Positions 42,850 through 51,894 of a stretch of DNA of 64,000 nt are shown piece after piece (the first letter of the stretch is position 1; the number at the start of each line of letters is the position of its first letter). The notes beneath the pieces were generated by a model. The model had not been told where the DNA came from and ran no database searches. It was given only the letters and a program-made list of their open reading frames with translations. The position numbers were made by a program, and so were the translations under genes. This DNA is from Actinobacteria bacterium IMCC26077 (GTDB taxonomy: Bacteria; Actinomycetota; Actinomycetes; Nanopelagicales; Nanopelagicaceae): positions 682,001-746,000 of the forward strand of contig CP015606.1 in NCBI GenBank assembly GCA_002284915.1. The letters run 5' to 3'.

Positions 42850-45024
42850 ATGACAGCAGCACCTCCTCCTCCACAGGATCCGGGCGCTGGCGCACCTCCT
42901 CCGCCACCCCCGCCTCCTCCAGGAAACTTTGCGCCTCCTCCACCACCGCCTCCAGCGGGTGGAAATTTCGCGCCACCACCACCTCCTCCTGGTGGCAACT
43001 TCGGTGGACCAACCGGCCCAGCGCCAACCGCGCCACCTCCAGGAAATTTCGCACCACCACCGCAACCACCAACAGGAGACTTCGGTGGACCTGGCGGACC
43101 AGGAATGCCACCACCACCTCCCGGCGGGTTCGGTGGACCCGGCGGACCAGGAATGCCACCACCACCTCCCGGTGGACCCGGCGGACCCGGCGGACCAGGA
43201 ATGCCACCACCACCTCCCGGTGGATTCGGTGGACCTACCGCTCCAGGAATGGTGCAGACCGCTTCCGGGGCTTGGATAGCGCCTCCAAAGGATGCTGCGG
43301 GAAATAATTTGCCTCAAGATCAGGCTAACCAAGCGATGGGCTTCGGCGGACCTAACGGTCCAATGGGTGGACCAATGGGTGGACCAATGGGACCTGGAAA
43401 CTTCGGCGGACCTAACGGTCCAATGGGTGGACCAATGGGTGGACCAATGGGACCTGGAAACTTCGGCGGACCTAACGGTCCAATGGGTGGACCAATGGGT
43501 GGACCAATGGGACCTGGAAACTTCGGCGGACCTAACGGTCCAATGGGTGGACCAATGGGTGGACCAATGGGACCTGGAAACTTCGGCGGACCTAACGGTC
43601 CAATGGGTGGACCAATGGGTGGACCAATGGGACCTGGAAACTTCGGCGGACCTAACGGTCCAATGGGTGGCCACGGCGGACCAATGGGACCTGGCGGTTT
43701 CGGTGGACCAATGGGTGGCCCGATGGGTGGACCAATGGGACCTGGCGGTTTCGGTGGACCAATGGGTGGCCCGATGGGTGGACCAATGGGACCTGGCGGT
43801 TTCGGTGGCCCGATGGGTGGCCCAATGGGTGGACCAATGGGTGGACCAATGGGACCTGGCGGTTTCGGTGGCCCGATGGGCGGACCAATGGGCGAAATGA
43901 TGGGCAAAATGTTCGGTGGTCCCGGCGGACCTATGGGCGCCATGGGCGACATGATGGGCAAGATGATGGGTGGACCTGGTGGCCCTATGGGCGGCATGGG
44001 TGGACCTATGGGTGGCCCGATGATGGCACCAAAGGGCGGATGGCAAAAAATGTCCGCAGAAGAAATCATGTCAGGCCGGAAGGACGATCCTTTCCGTCCA
44101 CCAGAGCCTCCAATGGAGCCACTACAACCAGATATGCAGGAGATCACCAAGGAAGTCTTCGGCGACAAAATTGATGATTTGATGAATCTAATGGCGCAAG
44201 CTGCTGGAACTCGTCAAGGTTTGAAACTTGTTCAGAACGTTCTCGGTGGAATCGTTCCTCGCGGCGGCAAAGACTTGCAACGCATTCTTTCGAAGGATGC
44301 AGACAAGATTGCTGAAGCGATCGAAAGTGATCCTCGTATGTTCGACATGCTCATGCACAAACTCGGTGAGACTAAAGCTGGACAACAGCTTCAAGATCTC
44401 TTGAAGAAGTCACCCGATGGAAAAGAACTCTTCGACGAAGTCGAAGCACAACTCGAAGAAGCGCTCGCTGAGTACAACGAAGAAGTGGCAGCGTACGAAG
44501 AAGAATTTGCTGCTTACGAAGAGCAATTCCAAGATTGGCAAGAGAACATGCAATCGGGGAACTTCGATCAGGGGCAAGGCGGCTTCGGTGGACCAATGGG
44601 CGGACCACAAGGCGGCTTCGGTGGGCCAATGGGCGGACCACAAGGCGGCTTCGGTGGGCCGATGGGCGGACCACAAGGCGGCTTCGGCGGACCTGGTGGA
44701 TTCGATCAAGGACCTGGAAACTTCGGTGGGCCACAAGGTGGATTCCCTGGACAACCTGCGACCTTCGGTGGACCAATGGGCGGACCACAAGGCGGCTTCG
44801 GCGGACCTGGTGGATTCGATCAAGGTCAAGGAAACTTCGGCGGACCACAAGGTGGCCACGGAAACTTCGGCGGACCACAAGGTGGGCCAATGGGCGGACC
44901 AGCTACTGCAGCAAATGGTGGATTTGCACCAACTGATGCTGCGGTCCCTGACGCAACCGATGCGGCTGCTCCTGCACCAGAGGCACCTGCTGCTCCTGCA
45001 CCAGAAGCACCACCACAAAACTAG
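42850..45024 (+). CDS. Pro/Gly-rich low-complexity repeat protein
   Basis: A 724-residue protein with no signal peptide, membrane helix or visible Cys. Residues about 1-140 are poly-Pro blocks separated by GNFA/GGNFGGP; 165-395 are Gly/Pro/Met repeats (unit FGGPNGPMGGPMGGPMGPGN); 398-575 form the only normal-complexity domain (EIMSGRKDDPFRPPEP, then EITKEVFGDKIDDLMNLMAQ and a Glu-rich probable coiled coil); 576-690 repeat GGPQGGFGGPM with FDQG spacers; the end is Pro/Ala-rich. GGGAGAAAG precedes the ATG. No family is recognised. A cytoplasmic scaffold or phase-separating protein is an inference; the Pro blocks could slow ribosomes and would call for EF-P. Confidence 0.85.
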   Translation: MTAAPPPPQDPGAGAPPPPPPPPPGNFAPPPPPPPAGGNFAPPPPPPGGNFGGPTGPAPTAPPPGNFAPPPQPPTGDFGGPGGPGMPPPPPGGFGGPGGPGMPPPPPGGPGGPGGPGMPPPPPGGFGGPTAPGMVQTASGAWIAPPKDAAGNNLPQDQANQAMGFGGPNGPMGGPMGGPMGPGNFGGPNGPMGGPMGGPMGPGNFGGPNGPMGGPMGGPMGPGNFGGPNGPMGGPMGGPMGPGNFGGPNGPMGGPMGGPMGPGNFGGPNGPMGGHGGPMGPGGFGGPMGGPMGGPMGPGGFGGPMGGPMGGPMGPGGFGGPMGGPMGGPMGGPMGPGGFGGPMGGPMGEMMGKMFGGPGGPMGAMGDMMGKMMGGPGGPMGGMGGPMGGPMMAPKGGWQKMSAEEIMSGRKDDPFRPPEPPMEPLQPDMQEITKEVFGDKIDDLMNLMAQAAGTRQGLKLVQNVLGGIVPRGGKDLQRILSKDADKIAEAIESDPRMFDMLMHKLGETKAGQQLQDLLKKSPDGKELFDEVEAQLEEALAEYNEEVAAYEEEFAAYEEQFQDWQENMQSGNFDQGQGGFGGPMGGPQGGFGGPMGGPQGGFGGPMGGPQGGFGGPGGFDQGPGNFGGPQGGFPGQPATFGGPMGGPQGGFGGPGGFDQGQGNFGGPQGGHGNFGGPQGGPMGGPATAANGGFAPTDAAVPDATDAAAPAPEAPAAPAPEAPPQN
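43341..43670 (+). repeat. perfect 60-bp tandem repeat, 5.5 copies
   Basis: Units start at 43341, 43401, 43461, 43521 and 43581 and are identical base for base; a sixth runs to 43670 before diverging. Each encodes 20 residues. Identity at third codon positions implies recent expansion or gene conversion. Confidence 0.97.
43690..43854 (+). repeat. 51/63-bp imperfect tandem repeats
   Basis: Units beginning CCTGGCGGTTTCGG start at 43690, 43741 and 43792, with the next at 43855. The first two spacings are 51 bp, the third 63 bp through an extra GGACCAATGGGT. They encode GPGGFGGPMGGPMGGPM. Confidence 0.9.
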
Positions 45025-45047
45025 TGTGAACTAGTTAGCTCTCCGAA

Positions 45048-45089
45048 CGAGGGTGGCGATCATTGCGATCTCCACCCTCGTTTCTTTTT
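45048..45089 (+). terminator. intrinsic terminator after the Pro/Gly repeat gene
   Basis: Stem CGAGGGTGG (45048-45056) pairs with CCACCCTCG (45072-45080), followed by TTTCTTTTT. Confidence 0.9.
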
Positions 45090-45151
45090 CCCACAATTCT
45101 CTGACCAAATTCGCGAGGAATATCAACTCTTCGTAATAGAGAATTGACGGT

Positions 45152-45853
45152 GTGTTAAGGATTTCAGCTCCAGCTCGCACTCGATTTCATATGATTGCGA
45201 CCTTCACCCTTGTCAGCGCCCTCTTCTTTGCGATTTCCCCGGCGCTGCCTTCGGATGCGCTCACTACACAAAGCGCAGCTGCGAAGAAGGGAAGTACCCT
45301 CACCCTTCTTGAGACCCTTACTGTTAAAGGGAGGGCGCCAAAAACAGGATATTCACGGAGCGCTTTTTCACATTGGCGGGACCCTGATCGAAATGGCTGC
45401 GATGCCCGTAACGACATCCTCAAACGTGATCTCACCAATGTTGTTTTTAAAGATGATACCGATGGCTGCAAAGTTTTCAGTGGTGAATTGCAAGATCCAT
45501 ATTCCGGCACGACCATTCAATTTATTCTCGGCAAATCTGATGTCGATATCGACCACGTAGTCGCGCTCTCACATGCATGGCAAGTTGGCGCATTCCAGTG
45601 GAGCGATGCTAAACGTTTGGAATTCGCAAACGATCCAATGAACCTACTGGCAGTAAGTGCTCGTCTTAATCGTCAGAAAGGCGATGGAGATGCAGCGACC
45701 TGGCTGCCACCAGCGAAGTCATATCGCTGTGCGTACGTATCTCGCCAAGTCGTTGTGAAAGTGAAATATGGATTATGGGTAACCTCGCCGGAGAAGGCAG
45801 CGATTCAACGCGTGCTCCAGAGTTGCCCTAACTTTCCTGCCCCAACGAGCTAG
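45152..45853 (+). CDS. secreted HNH nuclease (DUF1524/GmrSD-like)
   Basis: A 233-residue protein with an N-terminal signal sequence (hydrophobic core about 15-32) and a nuclease domain: SDVDIDHVVALSHAW supplies the DH of the HNH site, NLLAVSARLNRQKGD the Asn/His-equivalent positions, and two pairs of Cys (NGCDARND, DGCKVF; YRCAY, QSCPNF) probably form disulfides. Exported proteins of this family are common in actinobacteria and likely hydrolyse extracellular DNA, which could supply phosphate or nucleosides. GTG 45152 is the longest start; ATG 45191 would shorten the signal. Confidence 0.85.
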   Translation: MLRISAPARTRFHMIATFTLVSALFFAISPALPSDALTTQSAAAKKGSTLTLLETLTVKGRAPKTGYSRSAFSHWRDPDRNGCDARNDILKRDLTNVVFKDDTDGCKVFSGELQDPYSGTTIQFILGKSDVDIDHVVALSHAWQVGAFQWSDAKRLEFANDPMNLLAVSARLNRQKGDGDAATWLPPAKSYRCAYVSRQVVVKVKYGLWVTSPEKAAIQRVLQSCPNFPAPTS

Positions 45854-45883
45854 CGAAAGATTTGTCGTGCGCCTTACTCTGAA

Positions 45884-46222
45884 TTAGATCGCGCTCTCGC
45901 CGCGCTCGCCGGTACGAACACGAATCACATCTTCAACAGTTGTAATCCAGATTTTGCCATCGCCAATCGCGCCAGTATTTGCCGCCTTGATGATGACATC
46001 GGTGATTCGGGAGACGTCGCCATCGCTAGCGAGGATTTCCAATTTGGCCTTCTGCACGAAATCGACGGTCACACTCGCACCGCGATAGACCTCAGTGTGC
46101 CCCTTTTGTCGACCGAAGCCATCAACTTGAGTAACTGTGATGCCGCTTATCCCCGCATCATGGAGCGCATCCTTGATGACGCTGACTCGTTGTGGTTTTA
46201 CTACCGCCGTTATGAGCTTCAT
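45884..46222 (-). CDS. glnB: PII nitrogen regulatory protein
   Basis: A 112-residue PII protein: MKLITAVVKPQRVSVIKDAL at the N terminus, the T-loop region GRQKGHTEVYRGASVTVDF, and the C-terminal IWITTVEDVIRVRTGERGESAI. It senses ATP/ADP and 2-oxoglutarate and blocks the ammonium channel when nitrogen is sufficient. Tyr46 is present, but position 51, Tyr in E. coli and in adenylylated actinobacterial GlnK, is Val. Control by covalent nucleotidylation at Tyr51 is therefore not possible. It follows amt after 12 nt. Confidence 0.95.
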   Translation of the reverse strand: MKLITAVVKPQRVSVIKDALHDAGISGITVTQVDGFGRQKGHTEVYRGASVTVDFVQKAKLEILASDGDVSRITDVIIKAANTGAIGDGKIWITTVEDVIRVRTGERGESAI

Positions 46223-46234
46223 GGAAACCTCCTC

Positions 46235-47491
46235 CTATAAATCATATGCGGATTCGGCGTGCTCCACAGTATCCAGACCGATCATTTCCTTCTCGCGCGA
46301 GACTCTAAAGCCGATGGTCTTTGAGATTGCCGTGGCAATCAGCCAGGTGCCGATGAAGGAGAAGGTGGCAACAGTCGCAGCGGCGATCAATTGTTTGACG
46401 AGCAAATCTGGGTTACCGCTCACAAAGAGACCATTTCCTCCCGCGGCATTTGCTGCACTGCTCGCCAGCAATCCAATCCCGATCATTCCCACAAAACCGC
46501 CCACTCCGTGGATACCAACGACATCGAGAGAGTCGTCATAGTTGAATCGATATTTGAGCGAGACTGCATAGGCAGAAGCGACGCCGCCAACAAGACCAAT
46601 CGCAAGTGCGCCCAGGGGAGTGACATAACCACAGGATGGGGTAATCGCCACGGCGCCGGCAATTGCTCCCGATGCAACGCCAAGAGTAGTTGGCTTGCCA
46701 GTCTTTACCTTCTCGTAGGCAATCCATGACATTGCAGCTGCCGCTGTCGCGATTTGAGTATTGATCATGGCAACCGAAGCAAGATGCCCTGCAGTGAGCG
46801 CGCTACCTGCATTGAATCCAAACCAACCGAACCAGAGCAATCCTGCGCCAAGAAGAATGAATGGAATGTTGTGCGGACGCATCGCATCGCGTTTGAAACC
46901 TTCCCGTTTGCCCAACACGATCGCAAGCGCAAGCGCGGCAGCGCCCGAGTTAATTTCAACCACTGTTCCGCCAGCAAAATCGAGCGCACCTAATCTGTCG
47001 ATGATCCATCCACCTTCGCCACCTTGGGAAGCAAACGCCCAGTGCGCGATTGGCGCATAAATCAAGGTGACCCATAGCGCGATAAAGAGAACCCAAGCAC
47101 CAAACTTCGCGCGATCTGCGATTGCACCTGATAGGAGCGCGACGGTAATGATCGCAAAAGTCATCTGGAACATGACAAATGCCAAGGTAGGAATTTGGTG
47201 ACCCTCTGCGCCCACTGCAGTATCAAGCGTTCCATTCAATCCAACATGAGTGAGATCGCCGATGAGACCTTGTCCCGTATCCGGTCCGAATGCGAGGGAG
47301 TAAGCCCAAAGAATCCAGACGATAGTTCCCACGCCAATTGCGGTGAACGACATCATCATCATATTCAACGTGCTCTTCGTACGAACTAAGCCTCCGTAAA
47401 AGAGTGCGAGCGCGGGAGTCATCAGAAGGACTAATGCGCCACTAGCGAGAACCCATGCAGTGTCGGCGCCATTGATTGCCAGATTTGTCAT
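46235..47491 (-). CDS. amt: ammonium transporter Amt
   Basis: A 418-residue channel with about 11 membrane helices. Recognised segments are GALVLLMTPALALFYGGLVR in TM1, APIAHWAF, the LDFAGGTVVEINSGAAALA segment, WFGWFGFNAGSAL, and VGIHGVGGFVGMIGIG with the second pore His. The frame is open upstream across tRNA-His; ATG 47491 fits the family N terminus. No Shine-Dalgarno or TANNNT box was found at the usual spacing. The amt-glnB order is the standard ammonium uptake pair. Confidence 0.94.
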   Translation of the reverse strand: MTNLAINGADTAWVLASGALVLLMTPALALFYGGLVRTKSTLNMMMMSFTAIGVGTIVWILWAYSLAFGPDTGQGLIGDLTHVGLNGTLDTAVGAEGHQIPTLAFVMFQMTFAIITVALLSGAIADRAKFGAWVLFIALWVTLIYAPIAHWAFASQGGEGGWIIDRLGALDFAGGTVVEINSGAAALALAIVLGKREGFKRDAMRPHNIPFILLGAGLLWFGWFGFNAGSALTAGHLASVAMINTQIATAAAAMSWIAYEKVKTGKPTTLGVASGAIAGAVAITPSCGYVTPLGALAIGLVGGVASAYAVSLKYRFNYDDSLDVVGIHGVGGFVGMIGIGLLASSAANAAGGNGLFVSGNPDLLVKQLIAAATVATFSFIGTWLIATAISKTIGFRVSREKEMIGLDTVEHAESAYDL

Positions 47492-47575
47492 GAGAGGAGA
47501 GTGTTCGCGCTCTGTTACGAATGTGTTACATGGGTATGGCGATTTGGGAACAGAAGCTAATTTCCGATCGCCATA

Positions 47576-47652
47576 TGGGGTGAGCGACGGGGCTCGAACC
47601 CGCGACATTCCGGACCACAACCGGATGCTCTACCAGCTGAGCTACGCCCACC
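47576..47652 (-). tRNA. tRNA-His (GTG)
   Basis: The reverse strand forms acceptor GTGGGCG/CGCTCAC and anticodon stem TCCGG/CCGGA with loop TTGTGGT (anticodon GTG). The extra G-1 (47652) opposite the C discriminator is encoded, and CCA is encoded too (47576-47578), unlike the other three tRNAs here. Confidence 0.97.
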
Positions 47653-47790
47653 ATGGAGTAAACATCCTCATAGTACCTGAGAAGCCAGTCATAAAGCTCT
47701 CGGGGAAGTGTTTGCTCAGAATTCACCTATTCCATAGCCCAATTTCGAACTCGAGCTCTAGAGTGTCCGCCAGAGGGGTAGGTCGTTTTG

Positions 47791-48717
47791 ATGGTGTCCA
47801 ACCAAGATTTAGGAGTGGCTGTGAGCAACAATTCTCCGGAGCGCGAGGAAGTTTCGATTCCGGCGATTTCAGTCGATCGATCTGCAAGCCTTGGTTCGAG
47901 TGCGCAAGAAGCTTTAAACGACCAGGGCGCACCAGTTGCTCAGCATGGGGCGCGGGAGATGGAAGCGCAAAACCTCCACATCTGGTTTGGCAATAATTTA
48001 GTTCTCGAGAAAGTCGATTTGGTTTTTCCCGCGAACACCGTGACGGCACTCATTGGTCCCTCGGGCTGCGGGAAATCGACATTTATCCGCACCTTGAACC
48101 GTATGCATGAATTGATTCCCACTGCCGCCCTTGCTGGAAAGGTCTTACTGGATGGCAGAGATATTTACAGCCCCGATGTTGATGTCACGCAGATTCGCCT
48201 GAAAGTCGGCATGGTTTTCCAGAAACCCAATCCATTCCCAGCTATGAGTATTCGCGACAATGTGTTGAGTGGTCTACGCCTCGCGAAGTTGCCTGCGGGC
48301 GATAAGGAGAGTCTCGTTGAGGAGTGTTTGACCCGCGCCGGTCTCTGGACTGAAGTGAAAGATCGTTTGAGCGAACCGGCCCTCGCCCTTTCCGGCGGTC
48401 AACAGCAGCGGCTCTGTATTGCGCGTGCACTCGCGGTAAAGCCAGAGGTCCTCTTGATGGATGAACCTTGTTCGGCGCTTGATCCTGGCTCGACTCTGAA
48501 AATCGAGGACACCATCAGCTATCTCTCTGACTCGATAACCATCATTATCGTGACCCATAACATGCAACAGGCAGCTCGAGTCTCTGACTACACCGCGTTC
48601 TTCCTCGCCCAGTATGGCGAACCGGGGCGAGTGGTGGAACACACGACGACATCGCAAATCTTCAGTCGTCCAAAGGATCCTCGAACTGAGTCGTACATCA
48701 CCGGAAAGTTCGGCTAG
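47791..48717 (+). CDS. pstB: phosphate ABC transporter ATPase PstB, with N-terminal extension
   Basis: The phosphate importer ATPase: Walker [12 protein letters not shown] loop [11 protein letters not shown], signature [15 protein letters not shown] and Walker [14 protein letters not shown]. From ATG 47791 the product has 308 residues, about 55 more than usual; the extension is Ser/Glu/Ala-rich and probably disordered. ATG 47959 would give a normal-sized protein of 252 residues but lacks a well-spaced ribosome site. It is separated from pstCA by the phoX-like gene, and no phoU lies nearby. Confidence 0.92.
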   Translation: MVSNQDLGVAVSNNSPEREEVSIPAISVDRSASLGSSAQEALNDQGAPVAQHGAREMEAQNLHIWFGNNLVLEKVDLVFPANTVTALIGPSGCGKSTFIRTLNRMHELIPTAALAGKVLLDGRDIYSPDVDVTQIRLKVGMVFQKPNPFPAMSIRDNVLSGLRLAKLPAGDKESLVEECLTRAGLWTEVKDRLSEPALALSGGQQQRLCIARALAVKPEVLLMDEPCSALDPGSTLKIEDTISYLSDSITIIIVTHNMQQAARVSDYTAFFLAQYGEPGRVVEHTTTSQIFSRPKDPRTESYITGKFG

Positions 48718-48755
48718 AAGGTTTGAGCTACTCTCGAACAGTTGCGGCCAATCCG

Positions 48756-48772
48756 TTTACCTGCTGGTAACC
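48756..48772 (+). promoter_or_regulatory. weak PHO-box-like repeat upstream of the phoX-like gene
   Basis: TTTACC (48756) and GTAACC (48767) are 11 nt apart, as in actinobacterial PhoP direct repeats, but the match is poorer than upstream of pstS. Confidence 0.25.
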
Positions 48773-48894
48773 AGAACTACCTCTTTTCTTCATTACCCCC
48801 TCATCTCAATGCCACGTGAAGTTTGCTAGCCGTCCACCTCTACAAACCAAGATTCAGAACGAAAACCGTTTCGTTTCGAGAGGACACCATCGAT

Positions 48895-50742
48895 ATGGCA
48901 AGAGCCAAATCTGTTTTATTAACTGCTGGAATCAGCGCAGCGCTAGCGTTGTCGATCAATTCCACTAGCGCATTTGCTGCAGTGCCGGCAGCGACCACCG
49001 CCGCCACTCCGATTTATGTTGTGTCTGAGAATGCAGCAGCCGCAACCATCACCCCAATCCTCACCACTGGCGACTCAGATGGAAAGGTGACGTGGGCAGG
49101 TACGCCCGATGGAATGGGTGTTTACAAGAATGCAAAGGGAACTGTCTCACTTCTTATTAATCATGAGTTGACGGCGGCAGATGAAGTGGTAGCTCGCACC
49201 ACGCGCGCATACGGCGGATTCGGTGCGCTCGTTAGCAAGGTGACTTTCGATCCAACTACTCAGAAGGTCACTGCGGTCGACGAGGCAATAAAGAGCATCA
49301 GCTGGTACGACTATGACGCAGGTGTCTATGGCGATTCCCCAGTAGGACCTGCCGGCCTTCCGGTAGATGCCTCGGGCTCTGCGCTCCACTCTAATAATCT
49401 CAACCGTCTCTGCTCGGCCTATCTATCGCCAGCTGGCTCCCTTCTTGGCGACTCGACCGAATCTGTCGAAATCACTACGACTGTTACCAACAAAGTGAAG
49501 ACGCCAGTAACAGATAAGAAGGGCAATGTCGTGCTCAAGAAGGGTAAACCGTCTTACAAGATGGTTGAAAAGACTTCCACTAAGACCGAGAGCAAGGATG
49601 TTCGTCGCGGTTGGGATGGCCCAGTGTTCCTCACTGGCGAAGAAGCTGGCGATGAATCGCGCGTCTTCGCACTAGAACCGGAGAGTGGGGCTGCTGTTCA
49701 ACTTCCACGTTTTGGTCTCGCCTCATGGGAGAACATCAACGTGGCACCAGCGACAGGTGATCGCACTATTGCCCTATTAAGCGAGGATGGCAGCGCCACA
49801 ATCGGCGCAGCAGGATCACTTCTTCCATCCGAACTCGCGAAGGGTAGCCAGCTCTTCCTCTACGAGGGAAACAAGAGCGCTTCAGGCACATTTGCTGATA
49901 AGGCAGGATTGACCAACGGTGCGCTCAGCGTCATGAAGATTGCGGATGCAATCGACGATATCGAAACTCGCGCCAAGTACGGCAAGGGCAAGAAGGCAAG
50001 CGTCAGCTTCGTGGAAATTCCATGGAATACCACCGGTGAGATGCAGAACATTGCAGCGCGACTCAAAGGCACATCCCTTGCTCGAATCGAAGATGGCGTT
50101 TTCGATCCAACAAACAAGAATGTCTTCTGGTTTGTTACCACAGAGTCGGCGGGAAATGCTGCAGCTACCACAAAAGCAGCTGATGGTAACGCTCGCGATG
50201 GTGGCGGTGTTTGGAAGCTCACCTTCACAGATATCGCAAACCCTGAGTTGGGTGCCTCTCTTGAACTCATTCTCGATGGCTCTGAAAACATCAATCTCAA
50301 CAAGCCAGATAATCTAGAGTTTGATTCCACTGGACGTTACTTGATGATTCAAGAGGATCCAGGCAACAACCCAACAATCTCTCGATTGATTGCCTTTGAT
50401 ACAAAAGAGAATAAAGAAGCAGTCGTTGCCAGGTTCGATTCGAAATATTTTGATCCAAAAAATACCTCAACTTTCATGACGCAAGATGAGGAAAGTTCGG
50501 GAATCATCCGCGCGACTGGATTCGTCTCAGGTGAAAGCTTCTTCTTCAATGCCCAGGTGCACCCGACAGCGGTCGCCGCACCGGTTACTGATGACAAGCT
50601 GGCAGCTGAAGTGGTCAAGATGCGCCCTGACATCACCTTCAAGGATGCTGCCCAGAAGGTGGCGTATAAGGAAGATGTGATCGAGGGTGGTCAGCTCTAC
50701 ATCTTGACGATAAAGGACTGGTCGCAGCTCACCTGGATCTAA
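48895..50742 (+). CDS. PhoX-like alkaline phosphatase (DUF839), secreted
   Basis: A 615-residue exported protein: signal peptide [20 protein letters not shown] to about residue 30, then a beta-propeller-like domain with [20 protein letters not shown] and the C-terminal [20 protein letters not shown] pattern typical of PhoX/DUF839. PhoX enzymes are Ca/Fe-dependent phosphomonoesterases releasing phosphate from organic esters. The leader is Sec-type, whereas many PhoX are Tat substrates, so phosphatase activity should be treated as likely rather than certain. ATG 48895 has GAGAGGAC upstream. It lies between pstB and pstC. Confidence 0.82.
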   Translation: MARAKSVLLTAGISAALALSINSTSAFAAVPAATTAATPIYVVSENAAAATITPILTTGDSDGKVTWAGTPDGMGVYKNAKGTVSLLINHELTAADEVVARTTRAYGGFGALVSKVTFDPTTQKVTAVDEAIKSISWYDYDAGVYGDSPVGPAGLPVDASGSALHSNNLNRLCSAYLSPAGSLLGDSTESVEITTTVTNKVKTPVTDKKGNVVLKKGKPSYKMVEKTSTKTESKDVRRGWDGPVFLTGEEAGDESRVFALEPESGAAVQLPRFGLASWENINVAPATGDRTIALLSEDGSATIGAAGSLLPSELAKGSQLFLYEGNKSASGTFADKAGLTNGALSVMKIADAIDDIETRAKYGKGKKASVSFVEIPWNTTGEMQNIAARLKGTSLARIEDGVFDPTNKNVFWFVTTESAGNAAATTKAADGNARDGGGVWKLTFTDIANPELGASLELILDGSENINLNKPDNLEFDSTGRYLMIQEDPGNNPTISRLIAFDTKENKEAVVARFDSKYFDPKNTSTFMTQDEESSGIIRATGFVSGESFFFNAQVHPTAVAAPVTDDKLAAEVVKMRPDITFKDAAQKVAYKEDVIEGGQLYILTIKDWSQLTWI

Positions 50743-50767
50743 GGATTCCAGCATAAGCAGTTTTGCG

Positions 50768-50808
50768 GCAACGAGGGGGCGAGGCCACTCGCTTCCTCGT
50801 TGCTTTTT
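50768..50808 (+). terminator. intrinsic terminator after the phoX-like gene
   Basis: GCAACGAGG (50768-50776) pairs with CCTCGTTGC (50795-50803), with an inner GCGAG/CTCGC stem, followed by TTTTT. Confidence 0.9.
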
Positions 50809-50823
50809 CATGGCGGCTACGAA

Positions 50824-50840
50824 TTAACCTGAAGTTCACT
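50824..50840 (+). promoter_or_regulatory. PHO-box-like direct repeat upstream of pstC
   Basis: TTAACC (50824-50829) and TTCACT (50835-50840) are spaced exactly 11 nt, the repeat unit of actinobacterial PhoP sites. A poorer third unit (CTCTCC) starts at 50846. Confidence 0.5.
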
Positions 50841-50865
50841 TCAATCTCTCCCGATAGTCGCGCTA

Positions 50866-51894
50866 GTGAGGTTAGGTAAGAGTGTGAATCCACGTGTGCT
50901 CACTCAAGCAGATCAGATTGCCATCGTCACCAGGCGCCGACTCTCTGACAAGGTTTTTCGGGCAATTTTGATCTTTGGTGGCACCACCTCGTTCTTCGTT
51001 CTACTGGCGATTTTCCTATATTTGGTTCAGCGCAGTGCGCCAGTGCTCCGCGAATTTGGTTTGGGTTTTGCGACCAACTCCATTTGGTATTCAGGTGATG
51101 GCTTCCCAGCTTCGCAAGGCTCATCCGATCCAGCAAATTTTGGACTTTTTCCAATGGCATATGGCACGTTACTAGTCGCATTAATTGCCATGGTGATTGC
51201 AGTACCAATATCTGTGATGCTTGCCCTTGGCATCTCGTACTACATGCCAAAGCGCGTGTCAGCAGCGGTGACTTTTATCGTGGATCTAGCAGCATCCATT
51301 CCTTCGGTAGTTTTTGGGTTATGGGGACTCTTCATCTTGGTCCCACATGCGCGATATTGGGCTCAACTACTTAACAGATATCTAGATTGGATTCCAATTT
51401 TTGATGTCACCTTTCCCTCGTTTGACCAATCACCATTTGTGGCCGGCTTAGTTCTTGCGTTGATGATCACCCCAATTGTTACCTCGATTTCTCGGGAAAT
51501 ATTTTCGCAAACACCTTTGGAACTCATCCAAGGCGCCTACGCACTAGGAGCCACTCGTGCGGCCATGATTCGAAATATCGTCCTGCCATTTGGCCGAGGC
51601 GGTGTCGTAGGCGGAGCGATGCTTGGACTTGGACGCGCGATGGGAGAGACGGTCGCCGTCTTCTTCGTCTTGCAACTCTTCTACGATCAGACTAATTGGT
51701 TCCGAATCCTCGAAAGCCAAGGCGGCAATGTCGCTTCATTGATTGTCGCTCGATACGGCGAGGCTACCGAATTCGAATTGGCAGGCTTGTTCGGGGCTGG
51801 ACTTGTACTCTTTATTCTCACGCTTGGCGCGAATCTTGTCGCTTCCAGCATTATCTCGAGAACCACAAAGAAAAAGCGAGTGTCGAAAAAATAA
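50866..51894 (+). CDS. pstC: phosphate ABC transporter permease PstC
   Basis: A 342-residue permease with about six membrane helices. The EAA-like cytoplasmic loop reads ELIQGAYALGATRAAMIRNIVLP, followed by GLGRAMGETVAVFFVL, both diagnostic of PstC. GTG 50866 is the longest start; GTG 50884, with GAGGT upstream, would remove six residues. It is coupled to pstA by TAATG. Confidence 0.94.
   Translation: MRLGKSVNPRVLTQADQIAIVTRRRLSDKVFRAILIFGGTTSFFVLLAIFLYLVQRSAPVLREFGLGFATNSIWYSGDGFPASQGSSDPANFGLFPMAYGTLLVALIAMVIAVPISVMLALGISYYMPKRVSAAVTFIVDLAASIPSVVFGLWGLFILVPHARYWAQLLNRYLDWIPIFDVTFPSFDQSPFVAGLVLALMITPIVTSISREIFSQTPLELIQGAYALGATRAAMIRNIVLPFGRGGVVGGAMLGLGRAMGETVAVFFVLQLFYDQTNWFRILESQGGNVASLIVARYGEATEFELAGLFGAGLVLFILTLGANLVASSIISRTTKKKRVSKK

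Noticed and set aside
43341-43860. Tandem repeats as a CRISPR array
   Set aside because: The units are contiguous and coding, without unique spacers, and no cas genes are present.
43292-43900. Second plus-strand frame of Asp/Gln/Trp/Val repeats inside the Pro/Gly gene
   Set aside because: It arises only because the 60-bp unit is a multiple of three and keeps all frames open. No start signal was seen.
42799-44046. Long minus-strand frame (about 415 codons) opposite the Pro/Gly gene, rich in SHWSTH repeats
   Set aside because: It is the antisense image of the Gly/Pro repeats. The plus-strand frame has a ribosome site, a sensible domain and a terminator; this one has none.
45152-45853. HNH protein as a restriction or anti-phage system component
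   Set aside because: A signal peptide and Cys pairs indicate an exported nuclease; no methyltransferase or defence partner is adjacent.
47492-47620. Upstream extension of Amt across tRNA-His
   Set aside because: The added residues are antisense tRNA sequence, and the family N terminus begins at ATG 47491.
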